64,000 nt of DNA from the NCBI GenBank assembly GCA_017406955.1, contig JAFQXM010000003.1, positions 1 through 64,000 on the forward strand. Reading direction: 5' to 3'. The first letter of the stretch is position 1. Every line of letters begins with the position of its first letter. The notes beneath the pieces were generated by a model that searched no databases, had not been told where the DNA came from, and worked only from the letters and a program-made list of their open reading frames with translations. This DNA comes from Bacilli bacterium. GTDB taxonomy: Bacteria > Bacillota_I > Bacilli_A > RF39 > UBA660. Below, piece by piece: positions 16,706-25,356 of this stretch. Both the position numbers and the translations under genes were made by a program.

Positions 16706-17749
16706 TACTTTCTTCACGCTTTTTTCTATATCTTTTTTAAAGAATAAGTATGTTGATCTTATTAACAAATAAATTGGTAAAGCTGCAATTATACCAACTA
16801 CTCCCATTAAAGATCCTCCTACACTAACTACCATAATTGTAATTAGTGGATTAACGTTATTTGTCTTACCATATATTTTAGGAGAAATAATATAACCATC
16901 TAATTGTGGAAATATCAGACAAATTATAATTGTAAATATTACTAATTTAGTAGATATTAAAGATGCGGTAACAATTGCAATTAAATTAGTAATTAATCCT
17001 CCAAAATATGGAATAACTGTAGTAACACAAGCAAGTAAACCTAATACTAACCAGTTTGGATGACCTACTATAAAAAATAGAAAACTATATTCAAAAAATT
17101 GAATTACCATAAAAATTCCCAAACCTTTTATATAATTTCCTATTTCAACATCTAGTGTCTTAAAATAATTATATGTTTTTTTACTAATAGATAGTAATAT
17201 ATTTTTAAATCCTTCTTTTATTTTGTCCATATCTATTAAAAAATAAATAAATCCAACAAACCCTAATATAATCTTACCAATAAGAGTTAATGAGGTAGAT
17301 ATAATATTCATAACTCCTGAAGATGTTGCACTTCCAATATATTTAACAATCTCATTAAAATAATCAGCTATTTTTATTTCGAATCCACCTAGATTTAGAT
17401 TAAACCTATTCCCAATATTTTCTATTACTTCTATTATATACTTGGCAAAAGAACTTACTTGATCATACAACATTGGTAGAGTTATTATTAATAAACCTAG
17501 AACTGCTAGAACTAAAAATAATATTACTGATACTAATGCAATCCATCTTCTAACACCTTTACTTTCTAAATATCTAACTACTGGATTAAGTGCATAAGCA
17601 AATACAAATCCAATAATAAATGGTCCTAATAATGATATTATTTTAGATGCTACTTTTATCCATAAATTTATATTATTAAAACCTATATACAATAATAACA
17701 TTAATGCAGTTATATTTATTAAACTATAATTTATTTTATTTTTAGACAT
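16691..17749 (-). CDS. AI-2E family (PerM/YtvI-like) membrane transporter
   Basis: A 352-residue polytopic membrane protein of the AI-2E transporter family (PF01594). It has two N-terminal helices, a third pair near IALVSVILFLVLAVLG, a central amphipathic region (VSSFAKYIIEVIENIGNRF) and C-terminal helices with the family signature around VIPYFGGLITNLIAIV and FPQLDGYIISPKIYGKTNNVNPL. Members include the AI-2 exporter TqsA and sodium/proton antiporters, so the cargo cannot be named. It follows dtd by 4 bases and closes the rel operon before a terminator. The last residues are basic and cytoplasmic. Confidence 0.88.
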   Translation of the reverse strand: MSKNKINYSLINITALMLLLYIGFNNINLWIKVASKIISLLGPFIIGFVFAYALNPVVRYLESKGVRRWIALVSVILFLVLAVLGLLIITLPMLYDQVSSFAKYIIEVIENIGNRFNLNLGGFEIKIADYFNEIVKYIGSATSSGVMNIISTSLTLIGKIILGFVGFIYFLIDMDKIKEGFKNILLSISKKTYNYFKTLDVEIGNYIKGLGIFMVIQFFEYSFLFFIVGHPNWLVLGLLACVTTVIPYFGGLITNLIAIVTASLISTKLVIFTIIICLIFPQLDGYIISPKIYGKTNNVNPLITIMVVSVGGSLMGVVGIIAALPIYLLIRSTYLFFKKDIEKSVKKVKRSI

Positions 17750-17753
17750 ATAA

Positions 17754-18188
17754 TCACCTCTCTAAAATAATAGTAGTTGGCCCTATATTAGAAATATTTA
17801 CTTCCATATCAGCTCCGAATATTCCTGTTTTTACTTTTATATATTTTTCTAATTCCTTATTAAACTCTTCATATAATTTATTAGCTTCTTCTCCTCCAAG
17901 TGCTTTTATATAACTTGGTCTATTTCCTTTAGAAGTATCAGCATATAAAGTAAATTGTGATATAGATAGTATTTCTCCTCCATAATCTAATATGCTTTTA
18001 TTCATTACACTATTTTCATCAGGAAATATTCTTAAATTAACTACTTTTTTTGCTAAATACTTAATTTTATCTAGATTATCTCCTTCAGTGAATCCTACTA
18101 ATAAAACTAACCCACTATTAATACTATTATGAACTTTATTATCAATAACTACACTAGCTTTATTACTTCTTTGTACTAATATCCTCAT
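17754..18188 (-). CDS. dtd: D-aminoacyl-tRNA deacylase
   Basis: Dtd hydrolyses D-amino acids (and glycine mischarged on tRNA-Ala) from tRNA as a homodimer in the cytosol. The 144 residues start MRILVQRSNKASV and contain the active-site motifs SQFTLYAD (near residue 78) and GPTTIILE at the C-terminus. The Gly-cisPro motif GP is intact. The ATG overlaps the end of rel by 4 bases (ATGA type). The rel-dtd pair is conserved in many Firmicutes. Confidence 0.95.
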   Translation of the reverse strand: MRILVQRSNKASVVIDNKVHNSINSGLVLLVGFTEGDNLDKIKYLAKKVVNLRIFPDENSVMNKSILDYGGEILSISQFTLYADTSKGNRPSYIKALGGEEANKLYEEFNKELEKYIKVKTGIFGADMEVNISNIGPTTIILER

Positions 18189-20338
18189 CGCATTAGCCTT
18201 TCTACTTTAATAACATATTTTATTTTATCTAAAGCAAGTATTACTTTATTTAATTGCTCTAAACTATTTACGTATAAATGAGCTTCATATGTAAGTTGTT
18301 CTGTTTTATTTATAGTTTTTATTCCATCTACATTTACATTTAACATAGATATGGCCTGTATTAAATCTACTATATGATTATCTAGTGTATTTGAGTAAAC
18401 TAATAATATAGCTAAATACCTATTATTAGTATTATCATTCCAATTAACTTCTACATTTCTATTTTCTAACATTGATAGGTTATGACAATTACTTCTATGT
18501 ACATTAATACCATTACCTTTAGTAATATATCCAATAATATCATCACCATATACAGGCATACAACAATTAGCTAAATTAACTCTTACTTTATCTATACCAC
18601 TAACTATAATATCTGCTTCTTTATCTTTAGAAGTTACTTTAACTACTTTAGGATTTTTATCTTCTTGTTTATGAATAACATTGATTACAGAATTAGGAGA
18701 ATTTTTACCATTACCAACTACTAAATATATTTCATCTAAGTTCTTAACTTTTAATTCTTCACATATCTTTTCAATATTTTCATCAGTAAAGAATTCTTTT
18801 AGTGGTATTTTTCTTTTTCTTAAAGTCTTCTCTAAATTATATTTACCACGTTCTAAATATATTTCTCTTTCACTCTTTGTAAAGAAACTTTTTATCTTAT
18901 TCTTTATTTGAGTAGATTTAACTATATTAATCCACTCTTTAGATGGTTTAGAATTTTTATTAGTAATTATTTTTACTATATCATTATTTTTTAATTCATA
19001 ATTTAGGGGAACTATATTATTATTTACAATGGCTCCTGTAGTGGTCTCTCCTACTTTAGTATGTATTTTATAAGCAAAATCTATTGGAGTTGCCCCTTTA
19101 GGTAATTCCATTACATCTCCTTTAGGAGTAAATACATAAATATTATTATTTAATACTTCATTTTTTACACTTTTAACAAATTCTTCACTACTCATTTTAT
19201 CTTTAGATAAATCAATTATTGATTTAAAAAATTGTAATTTTTGTTCTGTAGTTGATTGAAGATTTGCTTTAGTTTTAGAACCTCTATTTTCTTTATATGA
19301 CCAATGAGATGCAATACCATTTTCTGCTACTTCATCCATCTCATATGTTCTTATTTGTATTTCGTATAATAAACCATCTACACCAAATACTGTGGTATGT
19401 AGAGATTGATACATATTAGGTTTAGGCATGGCAACATAATCTTTAAATCTATTAGGAAGTGGTCTAAATTTAGAATGAATTATACCTAAAGCTAGGTAAC
19501 ATTCTTGCTCTGTATTTACTAATATTCTTAAAGCTAACAAATCATATATATCACTAAATTTTTTACCTTTATCTAATTTATTATAAATACTATATATACT
19601 TTTAGCTCGTCCTTTTATTTCATGATTTATATTATGTTCACTAAGTAGATTAACTACTTCTTTTTGCATAACATTAACAGAATTATCTCTTTCTAATTTA
19701 GAATTATTTAGTTTTTCAACTATATCATAAAATACATCTGGTTTTAAGTATCTTAGAGCTAAATCTTCTAACTCACTCTTTATTTTATGAATACCTAAGT
19801 GGTGCGCAATAGGTGCAAGTATTTCTATGGCTTCTTTAGCCTTTACTTTTTGTCTATCTGCAGGTACTGCCCATAATGTTCTCATATTGTGAAGTCTATC
19901 ACATAATTTGATAATGATTGCTCTTACATCTTCACTCATACCAACTATTATTTTTTTATAATACTCTATTAAATAATCATTTTCTGTTGAAAAATTAATT
20001 TTACTTAATTTAGTAACTCCTTTTACTAAATTAGTAACTACTTCTCCAAATTCTTTTTCCATCTCTTCTGGAGTGCAATCACAATCTTCTAATACATCAT
20101 GTAAAAGTCCTGCCATAATTGTTTCTGAATCTGCATAAATATCTGAAAGAATTAAAGCAACATTTAAAGGATGTGTGATATATGGTTCCCCACTCTTACG
20201 ATATTGTCCTTCGTGTTTCAAAGACGCAAAAAGATAGGCCTTCTCTATTAAAGCAAGCTTATCTTCTTCTATATATCCTTTTAATTTATCTTTCACACTA
20301 TCAAACGTGATGTTATCCATAGATGGCAAAGGAATCAT
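18185..20338 (-). CDS. rel: Bifunctional (p)ppGpp synthetase/hydrolase Rel
   Basis: Rel makes and degrades the stringent alarmones (p)ppGpp. It has an HD hydrolase domain (HEGQYRKSGEPYITHP, GLLHDVLEDC, KLCDRLHNMRTL), a synthetase domain (AKSIYSIYNKL, YDLLALRIL, PNMYQSLHTTV, EIQIRTYEMD), a TGS domain (VFTPKGDVMELPKGATPIDFAY), a zinc-finger/conserved-Cys block (NCCMPVYGDDIIGY, HRSNCHN) and a C-terminal ACT domain. At 717 residues it is a full-length long RSH. Start choice is uncertain: the first ATG (20338) is only 1 base from AAGGAG; a TTG at 20329 has 10-base spacing; the next ATG is at 20320. It lies in the comN-secDF-rel-dtd operon. Confidence 0.96.
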   Translation of the reverse strand: MIPLPSMDNITFDSVKDKLKGYIEEDKLALIEKAYLFASLKHEGQYRKSGEPYITHPLNVALILSDIYADSETIMAGLLHDVLEDCDCTPEEMEKEFGEVVTNLVKGVTKLSKINFSTENDYLIEYYKKIIVGMSEDVRAIIIKLCDRLHNMRTLWAVPADRQKVKAKEAIEILAPIAHHLGIHKIKSELEDLALRYLKPDVFYDIVEKLNNSKLERDNSVNVMQKEVVNLLSEHNINHEIKGRAKSIYSIYNKLDKGKKFSDIYDLLALRILVNTEQECYLALGIIHSKFRPLPNRFKDYVAMPKPNMYQSLHTTVFGVDGLLYEIQIRTYEMDEVAENGIASHWSYKENRGSKTKANLQSTTEQKLQFFKSIIDLSKDKMSSEEFVKSVKNEVLNNNIYVFTPKGDVMELPKGATPIDFAYKIHTKVGETTTGAIVNNNIVPLNYELKNNDIVKIITNKNSKPSKEWINIVKSTQIKNKIKSFFTKSEREIYLERGKYNLEKTLRKRKIPLKEFFTDENIEKICEELKVKNLDEIYLVVGNGKNSPNSVINVIHKQEDKNPKVVKVTSKDKEADIIVSGIDKVRVNLANCCMPVYGDDIIGYITKGNGINVHRSNCHNLSMLENRNVEVNWNDNTNNRYLAILLVYSNTLDNHIVDLIQAISMLNVNVDGIKTINKTEQLTYEAHLYVNSLEQLNKVILALDKIKYVIKVERLMR

Positions 20339-20345
20339 CTCCTTC

Positions 20346-22631
20346 TTAACAGTTTATTCCCTTAATTTTCTTTTCTTCTATTTCGTCTGTATATACAATC
20401 TTTTTCTTTTCAGGTTTTTTCAAACCTTTAGATTCTAATATCATAAATATAACTGTTGCTATATAAATAGATGAATATGTACCAGCAATAAGTCCAAATA
20501 ACATTGCAAGATTAAATGTTAAGATTTCGTTAGAACCTAAAGCTATTAAAGCAACTACTGGAAGTAATGTAGTAATTGATGTATTAATTGTTCTTGTAAA
20601 TGTTTCTCTAATACTCTTATTACATATTTCTTTTAATTTTTCTTTATTTAGTTTCTTTCTTTCTTCTTTACGTAAATTTTCTCTTATTCTATCAAAACCA
20701 ACAATTGTATCATTTATAGAATAACCTATGATTGCTAGAATCGCTGCTATAAACATAGTTGATACTTCTAAACGGAATATTGCAAATAAAGCAAATATTA
20801 TAGCTACATCATGTACTAAAGCAATGACACCACTTATAGCATATGAGAATTTGAATCTAAATGACATATAAATAATTATTCCAAGCATTGCAATCAATAC
20901 TGATAGAACTGCATTCTTAGTTAATTCTTGTTTAACTAAATTAGATACAACTCCAACATTAGTCTTAGCATCATATTTATTTTCAAAATGATGAACTACT
21001 TCTTTAACTTCATTTCCGTTTAATACATCTTTTACTCTAATATTAACTTCATTATCAGTTTTTTCTATATCTCTTTTTTCTAATTTTAATTCTTTTAAAT
21101 CTTTAGTTAAATCTTTTTCTGATATATGTTTATTAGTCTCTATAGTAATATCACTACCCGCTTGATAATCTATTCCTAAGTTTAATCCCTTAACTCCTAT
21201 TACAATAGATCCAACTACAATAATAATTAGAGAAATAGGTACTAATATCTTAGTTTGTTGTAAGAAGTTTGTATTTTTAAATGGTATTTTCTTAACCTTT
21301 TCATTTTTACTTACATCTGGAATATCATCTTTTTTAACATTTATAAACATTCTTGTTTTATTATTGAAAAAATCAGTCTTAACAAATAGATTAACTAATA
21401 GTCTTGTTAAGAAGACCATTGTAAACATAGTTACAATAATTGTAATCATTAACATAGTAGCGAATCCTTTGATAGAAGATTCTCCAAATATAAACATGAT
21501 AACTGCAACTATAAATGTAGTAAGATTTGAATCAAGTATTGCACTAAAACTTGATTTAGTTCCTTCGCGTACTGCTAAAGGTAGACTCTTACCTTTATAT
21601 AATTCATCTTTTATTCTAGAGAATGTAATAACATTAGAATCTACTGCCATACCGATACCAAGTACTAAAGCAGCTATTCCAGGAAGTGTTAATACTCCTC
21701 CTACTAGCCAGAATATAAAGAATACTAAGAAAGTATATAACATCATAGCAACAGATGATATAAACCCTGCAAAATGGTATACTCCTATTAATATTAAAGC
21801 AATTAATACTACACCAATAATACCTGCAATTAAAGTTTTCTGTAATGTAGCATCACCAAAAGATGCTCCTACTGTTTTAGAAGATATTTCAGTTAATTTA
21901 GATGGTAATGATCCACTATTAATTAAATCTACTAAGTTACTTACTTCATCATCAGTGAAATTACCTTGAATAATAACATCACTAGCAAATCCTTGTGATA
22001 CAGTAGCAGCACTTAAACAATTAGACTCACTTGTACCACATTTACTTCCTTCATTAGCATAACTATCTTTCATATCTTCATAATCTAACCAAATAACTAA
22101 CATGTTTTTTTCATAATCTTTAACTTCATTAGTTACTTTATAAAATTTATCTTTGTCTTTTACAGATAGCAATACTGCAGGATTACCACTATTATCTTGT
22201 GATATTTTAGCTCCTCCTGCTTTTAATACATCACTATCCATTAATAAATTATCATTAGTATCTCTAAATGAAAGACTTGCGACAGTAGATAATTGTTTAC
22301 GTGCTTCATCCGGATCTTTTACACCTGCTAATTTAACACGTATCTTATTATTACCTTCAATAATAATTTCTGGTTCACTAACACCTAAACTATCAATACG
22401 TTTACTAAGTGTTTTATAAGTAGCTGTTAACTTTTCTTTATTCATCTTAGAACCATCAATAGATTCTACTTTATAAAGAATTTCAAATCCACCTTGTAAG
22501 TCTAAACCAAACTTTAAACTTTTAAATAAAGGTATAAATAAAAAACATATTCCAACAACTAATAATATTAAAAAAGCTGATGTAGTTATTACTTTACCTT
22601 TCTTATTTTTGTTTACTTTTTTCTTTGTCAT
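20346..22631 (-). CDS. secDF: SecDF protein-export accessory subunit (fused SecD and SecF)
   Basis: SecDF uses the proton gradient to pull preproteins out of the SecYEG channel. The 761 residues are a natural fusion of SecD (about 1-420) and SecF (about 450-761), as in Bacillus, with twelve expected helices. The SecD part has GLDLQGGFEILY, a large external P1 region, and GIAALVLGIGMAVDSNVITFSRI; the SecF part has GLNLGIDYQAGSDI and AILAIIGYSINDTIVGFDRIRENL. Both carry the conserved Asp residues used for proton flow (AVDSN and NDTIVGFD). comN lies immediately upstream and rel downstream, with 7-bp gaps. Confidence 0.96.
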   Translation of the reverse strand: MTKKKVNKNKKGKVITTSAFLILLVVGICFLFIPLFKSLKFGLDLQGGFEILYKVESIDGSKMNKEKLTATYKTLSKRIDSLGVSEPEIIIEGNNKIRVKLAGVKDPDEARKQLSTVASLSFRDTNDNLLMDSDVLKAGGAKISQDNSGNPAVLLSVKDKDKFYKVTNEVKDYEKNMLVIWLDYEDMKDSYANEGSKCGTSESNCLSAATVSQGFASDVIIQGNFTDDEVSNLVDLINSGSLPSKLTEISSKTVGASFGDATLQKTLIAGIIGVVLIALILIGVYHFAGFISSVAMMLYTFLVFFIFWLVGGVLTLPGIAALVLGIGMAVDSNVITFSRIKDELYKGKSLPLAVREGTKSSFSAILDSNLTTFIVAVIMFIFGESSIKGFATMLMITIIVTMFTMVFLTRLLVNLFVKTDFFNNKTRMFINVKKDDIPDVSKNEKVKKIPFKNTNFLQQTKILVPISLIIIVVGSIVIGVKGLNLGIDYQAGSDITIETNKHISEKDLTKDLKELKLEKRDIEKTDNEVNIRVKDVLNGNEVKEVVHHFENKYDAKTNVGVVSNLVKQELTKNAVLSVLIAMLGIIIYMSFRFKFSYAISGVIALVHDVAIIFALFAIFRLEVSTMFIAAILAIIGYSINDTIVGFDRIRENLRKEERKKLNKEKLKEICNKSIRETFTRTINTSITTLLPVVALIALGSNEILTFNLAMLFGLIAGTYSSIYIATVIFMILESKGLKKPEKKKIVYTDEIEEKKIKGINC

Positions 22632-22641
22632 ATTTTCACCT

Positions 22642-22923
22642 CTATATTAAATCCTCTTTATAGTCTTCAGATCTTCTTTTCTTAGTAATCTTGCCTTTTA
22701 TATATTCATCTAACTTATTATTATCTACATGAATAATATTACTAACTATATCTGATAATGTTAAATCTTTACCATTTTTCCAATTATTTTCTACTAAATA
22801 ATTCCATATATCATTTATAGTTACATAAGAAAATCCTAAGCGATGTAATTCTTGAAGTTTAGCATTTAATGCAGGTTTAACACGTGTAAATAACTCTTCC
22901 TGACTATTAAATTTAATATCCAT
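22642..22923 (-). CDS. comN: ComN-like post-transcriptional regulator
   Basis: This 93-residue protein resembles Bacillus ComN (YrzD), which affects localisation and level of comE mRNA and binds DivIVA at the division site. The compact alpha-helical body has FTRVKPALNAKLQELHRLGF, an IWNYLVENNWKN segment and LTLSDIVSNIIHVDNN, followed by a basic tail (KGKITKKRRSEDYKED). Position directly upstream of secDF is the same as in Bacillus, which supports the call. The ATG at 22923 has AAAGGATG upstream; the longer GTG start at 22947 is unlikely because it would cover this site. No competence genes lie in the window. Confidence 0.8.
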   Translation of the reverse strand: MDIKFNSQEELFTRVKPALNAKLQELHRLGFSYVTINDIWNYLVENNWKNGKDLTLSDIVSNIIHVDNNKLDEYIKGKITKKRRSEDYKEDLI

Positions 22924-22951
22924 AGAATTCACATCCTTTAACTCCACTTTA

Positions 22952-22960
22952 ATTATAACA
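22952..22960 (-). promoter_or_regulatory. Extended -10 promoter of the comN-secDF operon
   Basis: Minus strand TGTTATAAT, 29 bases before the comN ATG. No clear -35. It follows directly after the terminator of the recombinase gene. Confidence 0.55.
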
Positions 22961-22981
22961 AAATTATTACAAACATAACAG

Positions 22982-23012
22982 AAAAAGTTAAGAAAAACTT
23001 AATTTTCTTAAC
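22982..23012 (-). terminator. Terminator of the recombinase gene
   Basis: Minus strand GTTAAGAAAA, a short loop, TTTTCTTAAC and five U. The stem begins at the stop codon. Confidence 0.8.
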
Positions 23013-23905
23013 TAATCATTTTTTTTAGCTCTTGGAAAACTATTATAATAGACTTCTTTTAATCTATCAGTAGATACATGTGTATATACTTGAGTAGCAC
23101 TTATACTTTCATGTCCTAATAGTTTTTGAACTGTAAGTAAGTCACATCCTTCATTAAGTAGATGTGTTGCGAATGAATGTCTTATCATATGAGGAGATAT
23201 ATTTTTATTTATACTAGTATTTTTTATTATCTTATCCAATAAATATCTAACTCCACGCTCTGTTAATACTCCTCCATTTTTATTTAATAGTAAATATTTA
23301 CTACCTTCTTTATTTAAATCTCTATATCCTTCTTTTAAATATAAATTTAATATTTCTTCACAATAATCTCCATACTCTACAATACGTTCTTTATTACCTT
23401 TACCAAGTATTATTATTTTTCTTTCAGATTTATTTATATCATTAACTTTAATATTTACTAACTCTCCTACACGTATTCCTGTTGCATATAACATTTCTAA
23501 TATTAATAAATCTCTTTGTCCTAGGGAAGTAGATATATCACATGCATTAAATAATTCTTCTAATTCATTATATTCAAAATATCTAGGTAGTTTTTTATCT
23601 TTTTTAGGACCATTTACTAAAGAAAATATATTAGTCTTTACAATCTTTTCATTAGCCATATACTTATAAAATCCTCTTAAAGCACTAAGTTTTCTGTCAA
23701 TTGAAGAATTAGTATCTTTTTTTTCCTCTTTTAAGTACATTAAGTAAAATCTAATATCACTATAAACTATATTTTTATAATTTAAATTTTCTCTTTTTAA
23801 ATATTCTAAATATTCTAATATATCAGTTTTATAACTATCAATAGTATAATTAGAATAATTCTTTTGATATTTTAAGTACTCTAAATACTTATTTACGCTT
23901 TCCAT
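23012..23905 (-). CDS. XerC/XerD-type tyrosine recombinase
   Basis: This 297-residue enzyme has the SAM-like N-terminal core-binding domain (about 1-85, MESVNKYLEYLKYQKNYSNYT) and a catalytic domain with the R-K-H-R-H-Y set: Arg in ATGIRVGEL, Lys in ILGKGNKER, HMIRHSFATHLL with His and Arg, LLGHESISATQVYTHV with His and the nucleophilic Tyr. The complete set fits a chromosome-dimer resolution recombinase. Position in a topA-xer block suggests XerC (CodV), while the sequence also resembles XerD; I leave the symbol blank. It overlaps the upstream unknown gene by 17 bases. No dif site was found in the window. Confidence 0.9.
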   Translation of the reverse strand: MESVNKYLEYLKYQKNYSNYTIDSYKTDILEYLEYLKRENLNYKNIVYSDIRFYLMYLKEEKKDTNSSIDRKLSALRGFYKYMANEKIVKTNIFSLVNGPKKDKKLPRYFEYNELEELFNACDISTSLGQRDLLILEMLYATGIRVGELVNIKVNDINKSERKIIILGKGNKERIVEYGDYCEEILNLYLKEGYRDLNKEGSKYLLLNKNGGVLTERGVRYLLDKIIKNTSINKNISPHMIRHSFATHLLNEGCDLLTVQKLLGHESISATQVYTHVSTDRLKEVYYNSFPRAKKND

Positions 23906-25280
23906 CTGTTATAGGATCTCCATCATTATTAAGACCTAATCCATCTACATTTATGCCTACATCTTCTAATACTTCTCTAGGATAAGTAATTAGTTCATCT
24001 AAATCAATGTTTTCTATAACTGCATTAGATCCACCTTCACTATAATAGCTATATATTTTATCATCTTGATACTCTTTTATAATTTTTTTAGATTCTTTAT
24101 ATTCTTTTCTTGCTTCTGTTTCTTCTTGTTTCTTTAAACTGTCAATATTTATTTTATACTTATCTAAAAATTCTTGAGACATGAAGTTTAATTGTCCAGA
24201 AGTAAATCTTTTTAACAATTCTCTTTTAGGACCAGCAACAAGTGATCTGTTATTTTCTTTTGCTTCTTGCTCTGCAATTTTAGCTACTTCCTCTATTTCT
24301 TTAATTAATTCTTGTTTTATTTCTTGATTGACTATTTCTTGATACTTCTCTGGATCTTTTTTGAATAAATCATCTAAATCAAATTCTTGTTGTATAAATT
24401 CTTCTGTCTCTTCTTCCTTTTTCCTTGATAATTCTTTTTTTCTTACATCTTGTTCCCATAGTGCTACTTTTCTAAAAGTGTCATAATCTTTAAGATATCT
24501 AGCAAAATTTCTAGTACATGTATCTAATTCTTGATTAATGGCAATCATTTCACTCTCATCACCTTTTTCAAGTTTTTCTTTTTTAGCTGTACTATTTTCA
24601 TAAAATGATTCAATATCTGCGACTATACTAGCATGTACGGGATTATATTTAGCTGTTTTTCTAAACATATTTGCTAAAGCATTCATATATGATCTATCTC
24701 TTAAATAACTTTCTACTACTTGTTCAATATATAAATAATATTCTTCTTTAATTTCATCAGTTAATATTAATTCATCTGGATTCTTACCATTTGCTTTTCT
24801 TATAGCAAATTGAGTGGCAATTTTTTGAAGCATTTTATTATTGTATATTTTAGATAATTCTTTTCTTTGACCTCTGTTTTTATATTCAACAATTATTCTA
24901 TTTTGTCGTCCATTTTTACTTGTTTCTATTACTTTCTCATGATTTATTGTTTTTGAACCAGATAATTTATCTAAAAACTCTTCTTCACTTTTAAAGGAAC
25001 TTAAAATTGAATCTACTTCATATTTATTAAATTTATCTTCTAACTTTTTATTTCGTTCTTTTATATATAATTCGTTATATTCCTCTTTACTTATTTCATA
25101 ATTAGCTAATTTTTCATCTAAATCTTTTTTTATTTCATCAGAAATAGTAGCTCGTATTAATCTAATTTTTACCGGCTCTTCTGGTGTGTTAAATTCATTA
25201 TAGTTATCTGGATTTTCTAAATAATCTTCATATTCTTTAATATGTGGTTTAGTACTGTAATATATAGTATATCTTGCCAT
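23889..25280 (-). CDS. Large charged, helical protein of unknown function, coupled to the recombinase
   Basis: I do not recognise this 463-residue protein. It is rich in Glu and Lys, without signal peptide or membrane helix. Long segments (KKDLDEKLANYEISKEEYNE and about 270-360, EIKQELIKEIEEVAKIAEQEA) look like coiled coils. A central part has SYMNALANMFRKTAKYNPVH. The end, LDELITYPREVLEDVGINVDG, is acidic. AGGTGAT precedes the ATG. It has its own promoter (25299-25327) and overlaps the xer gene by 17 bases, so the recombinase is translated from its mRNA. Role in DNA handling would be a guess from position only. Confidence 0.7.
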   Translation of the reverse strand: MARYTIYYSTKPHIKEYEDYLENPDNYNEFNTPEEPVKIRLIRATISDEIKKDLDEKLANYEISKEEYNELYIKERNKKLEDKFNKYEVDSILSSFKSEEEFLDKLSGSKTINHEKVIETSKNGRQNRIIVEYKNRGQRKELSKIYNNKMLQKIATQFAIRKANGKNPDELILTDEIKEEYYLYIEQVVESYLRDRSYMNALANMFRKTAKYNPVHASIVADIESFYENSTAKKEKLEKGDESEMIAINQELDTCTRNFARYLKDYDTFRKVALWEQDVRKKELSRKKEEETEEFIQQEFDLDDLFKKDPEKYQEIVNQEIKQELIKEIEEVAKIAEQEAKENNRSLVAGPKRELLKRFTSGQLNFMSQEFLDKYKINIDSLKKQEETEARKEYKESKKIIKEYQDDKIYSYYSEGGSNAVIENIDLDELITYPREVLEDVGINVDGLGLNNDGDPITDGKRK

Positions 25281-25298
25281 AGTATCACCTCTAAATAT

Positions 25299-25327
25299 AT
25301 TATAATATAAATAAATATTTATGACAA
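25299..25327 (-). promoter_or_regulatory. Promoter of the unknown gene-recombinase operon
   Basis: Minus strand TTGTCA (25322-25327), a 17-base spacer and TATAAT (25299-25304). It begins at the U-run of the topA terminator. Confidence 0.75.
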
Positions 25328-25330
25328 ATT

Positions 25331-25356
25331 AAAAAAGTAGATATAAAATCTACTTT
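25331..25356 (-). terminator. topA terminator
   Basis: Minus strand AAAGTAGAT, a five-base loop, ATCTACTTT and U-run, with the topA stop codon inside the stem. Confidence 0.85.

Noticed and set aside
21364..21969. 201-codon open frame on the plus strand
   Set aside because: It lies wholly antisense to secDF, whose protein is clearly conserved. Its product is low-complexity Thr/Ile-rich and has no ribosome binding site. The same holds for the other long antisense frames, such as 47201-47725 opposite ruvA.
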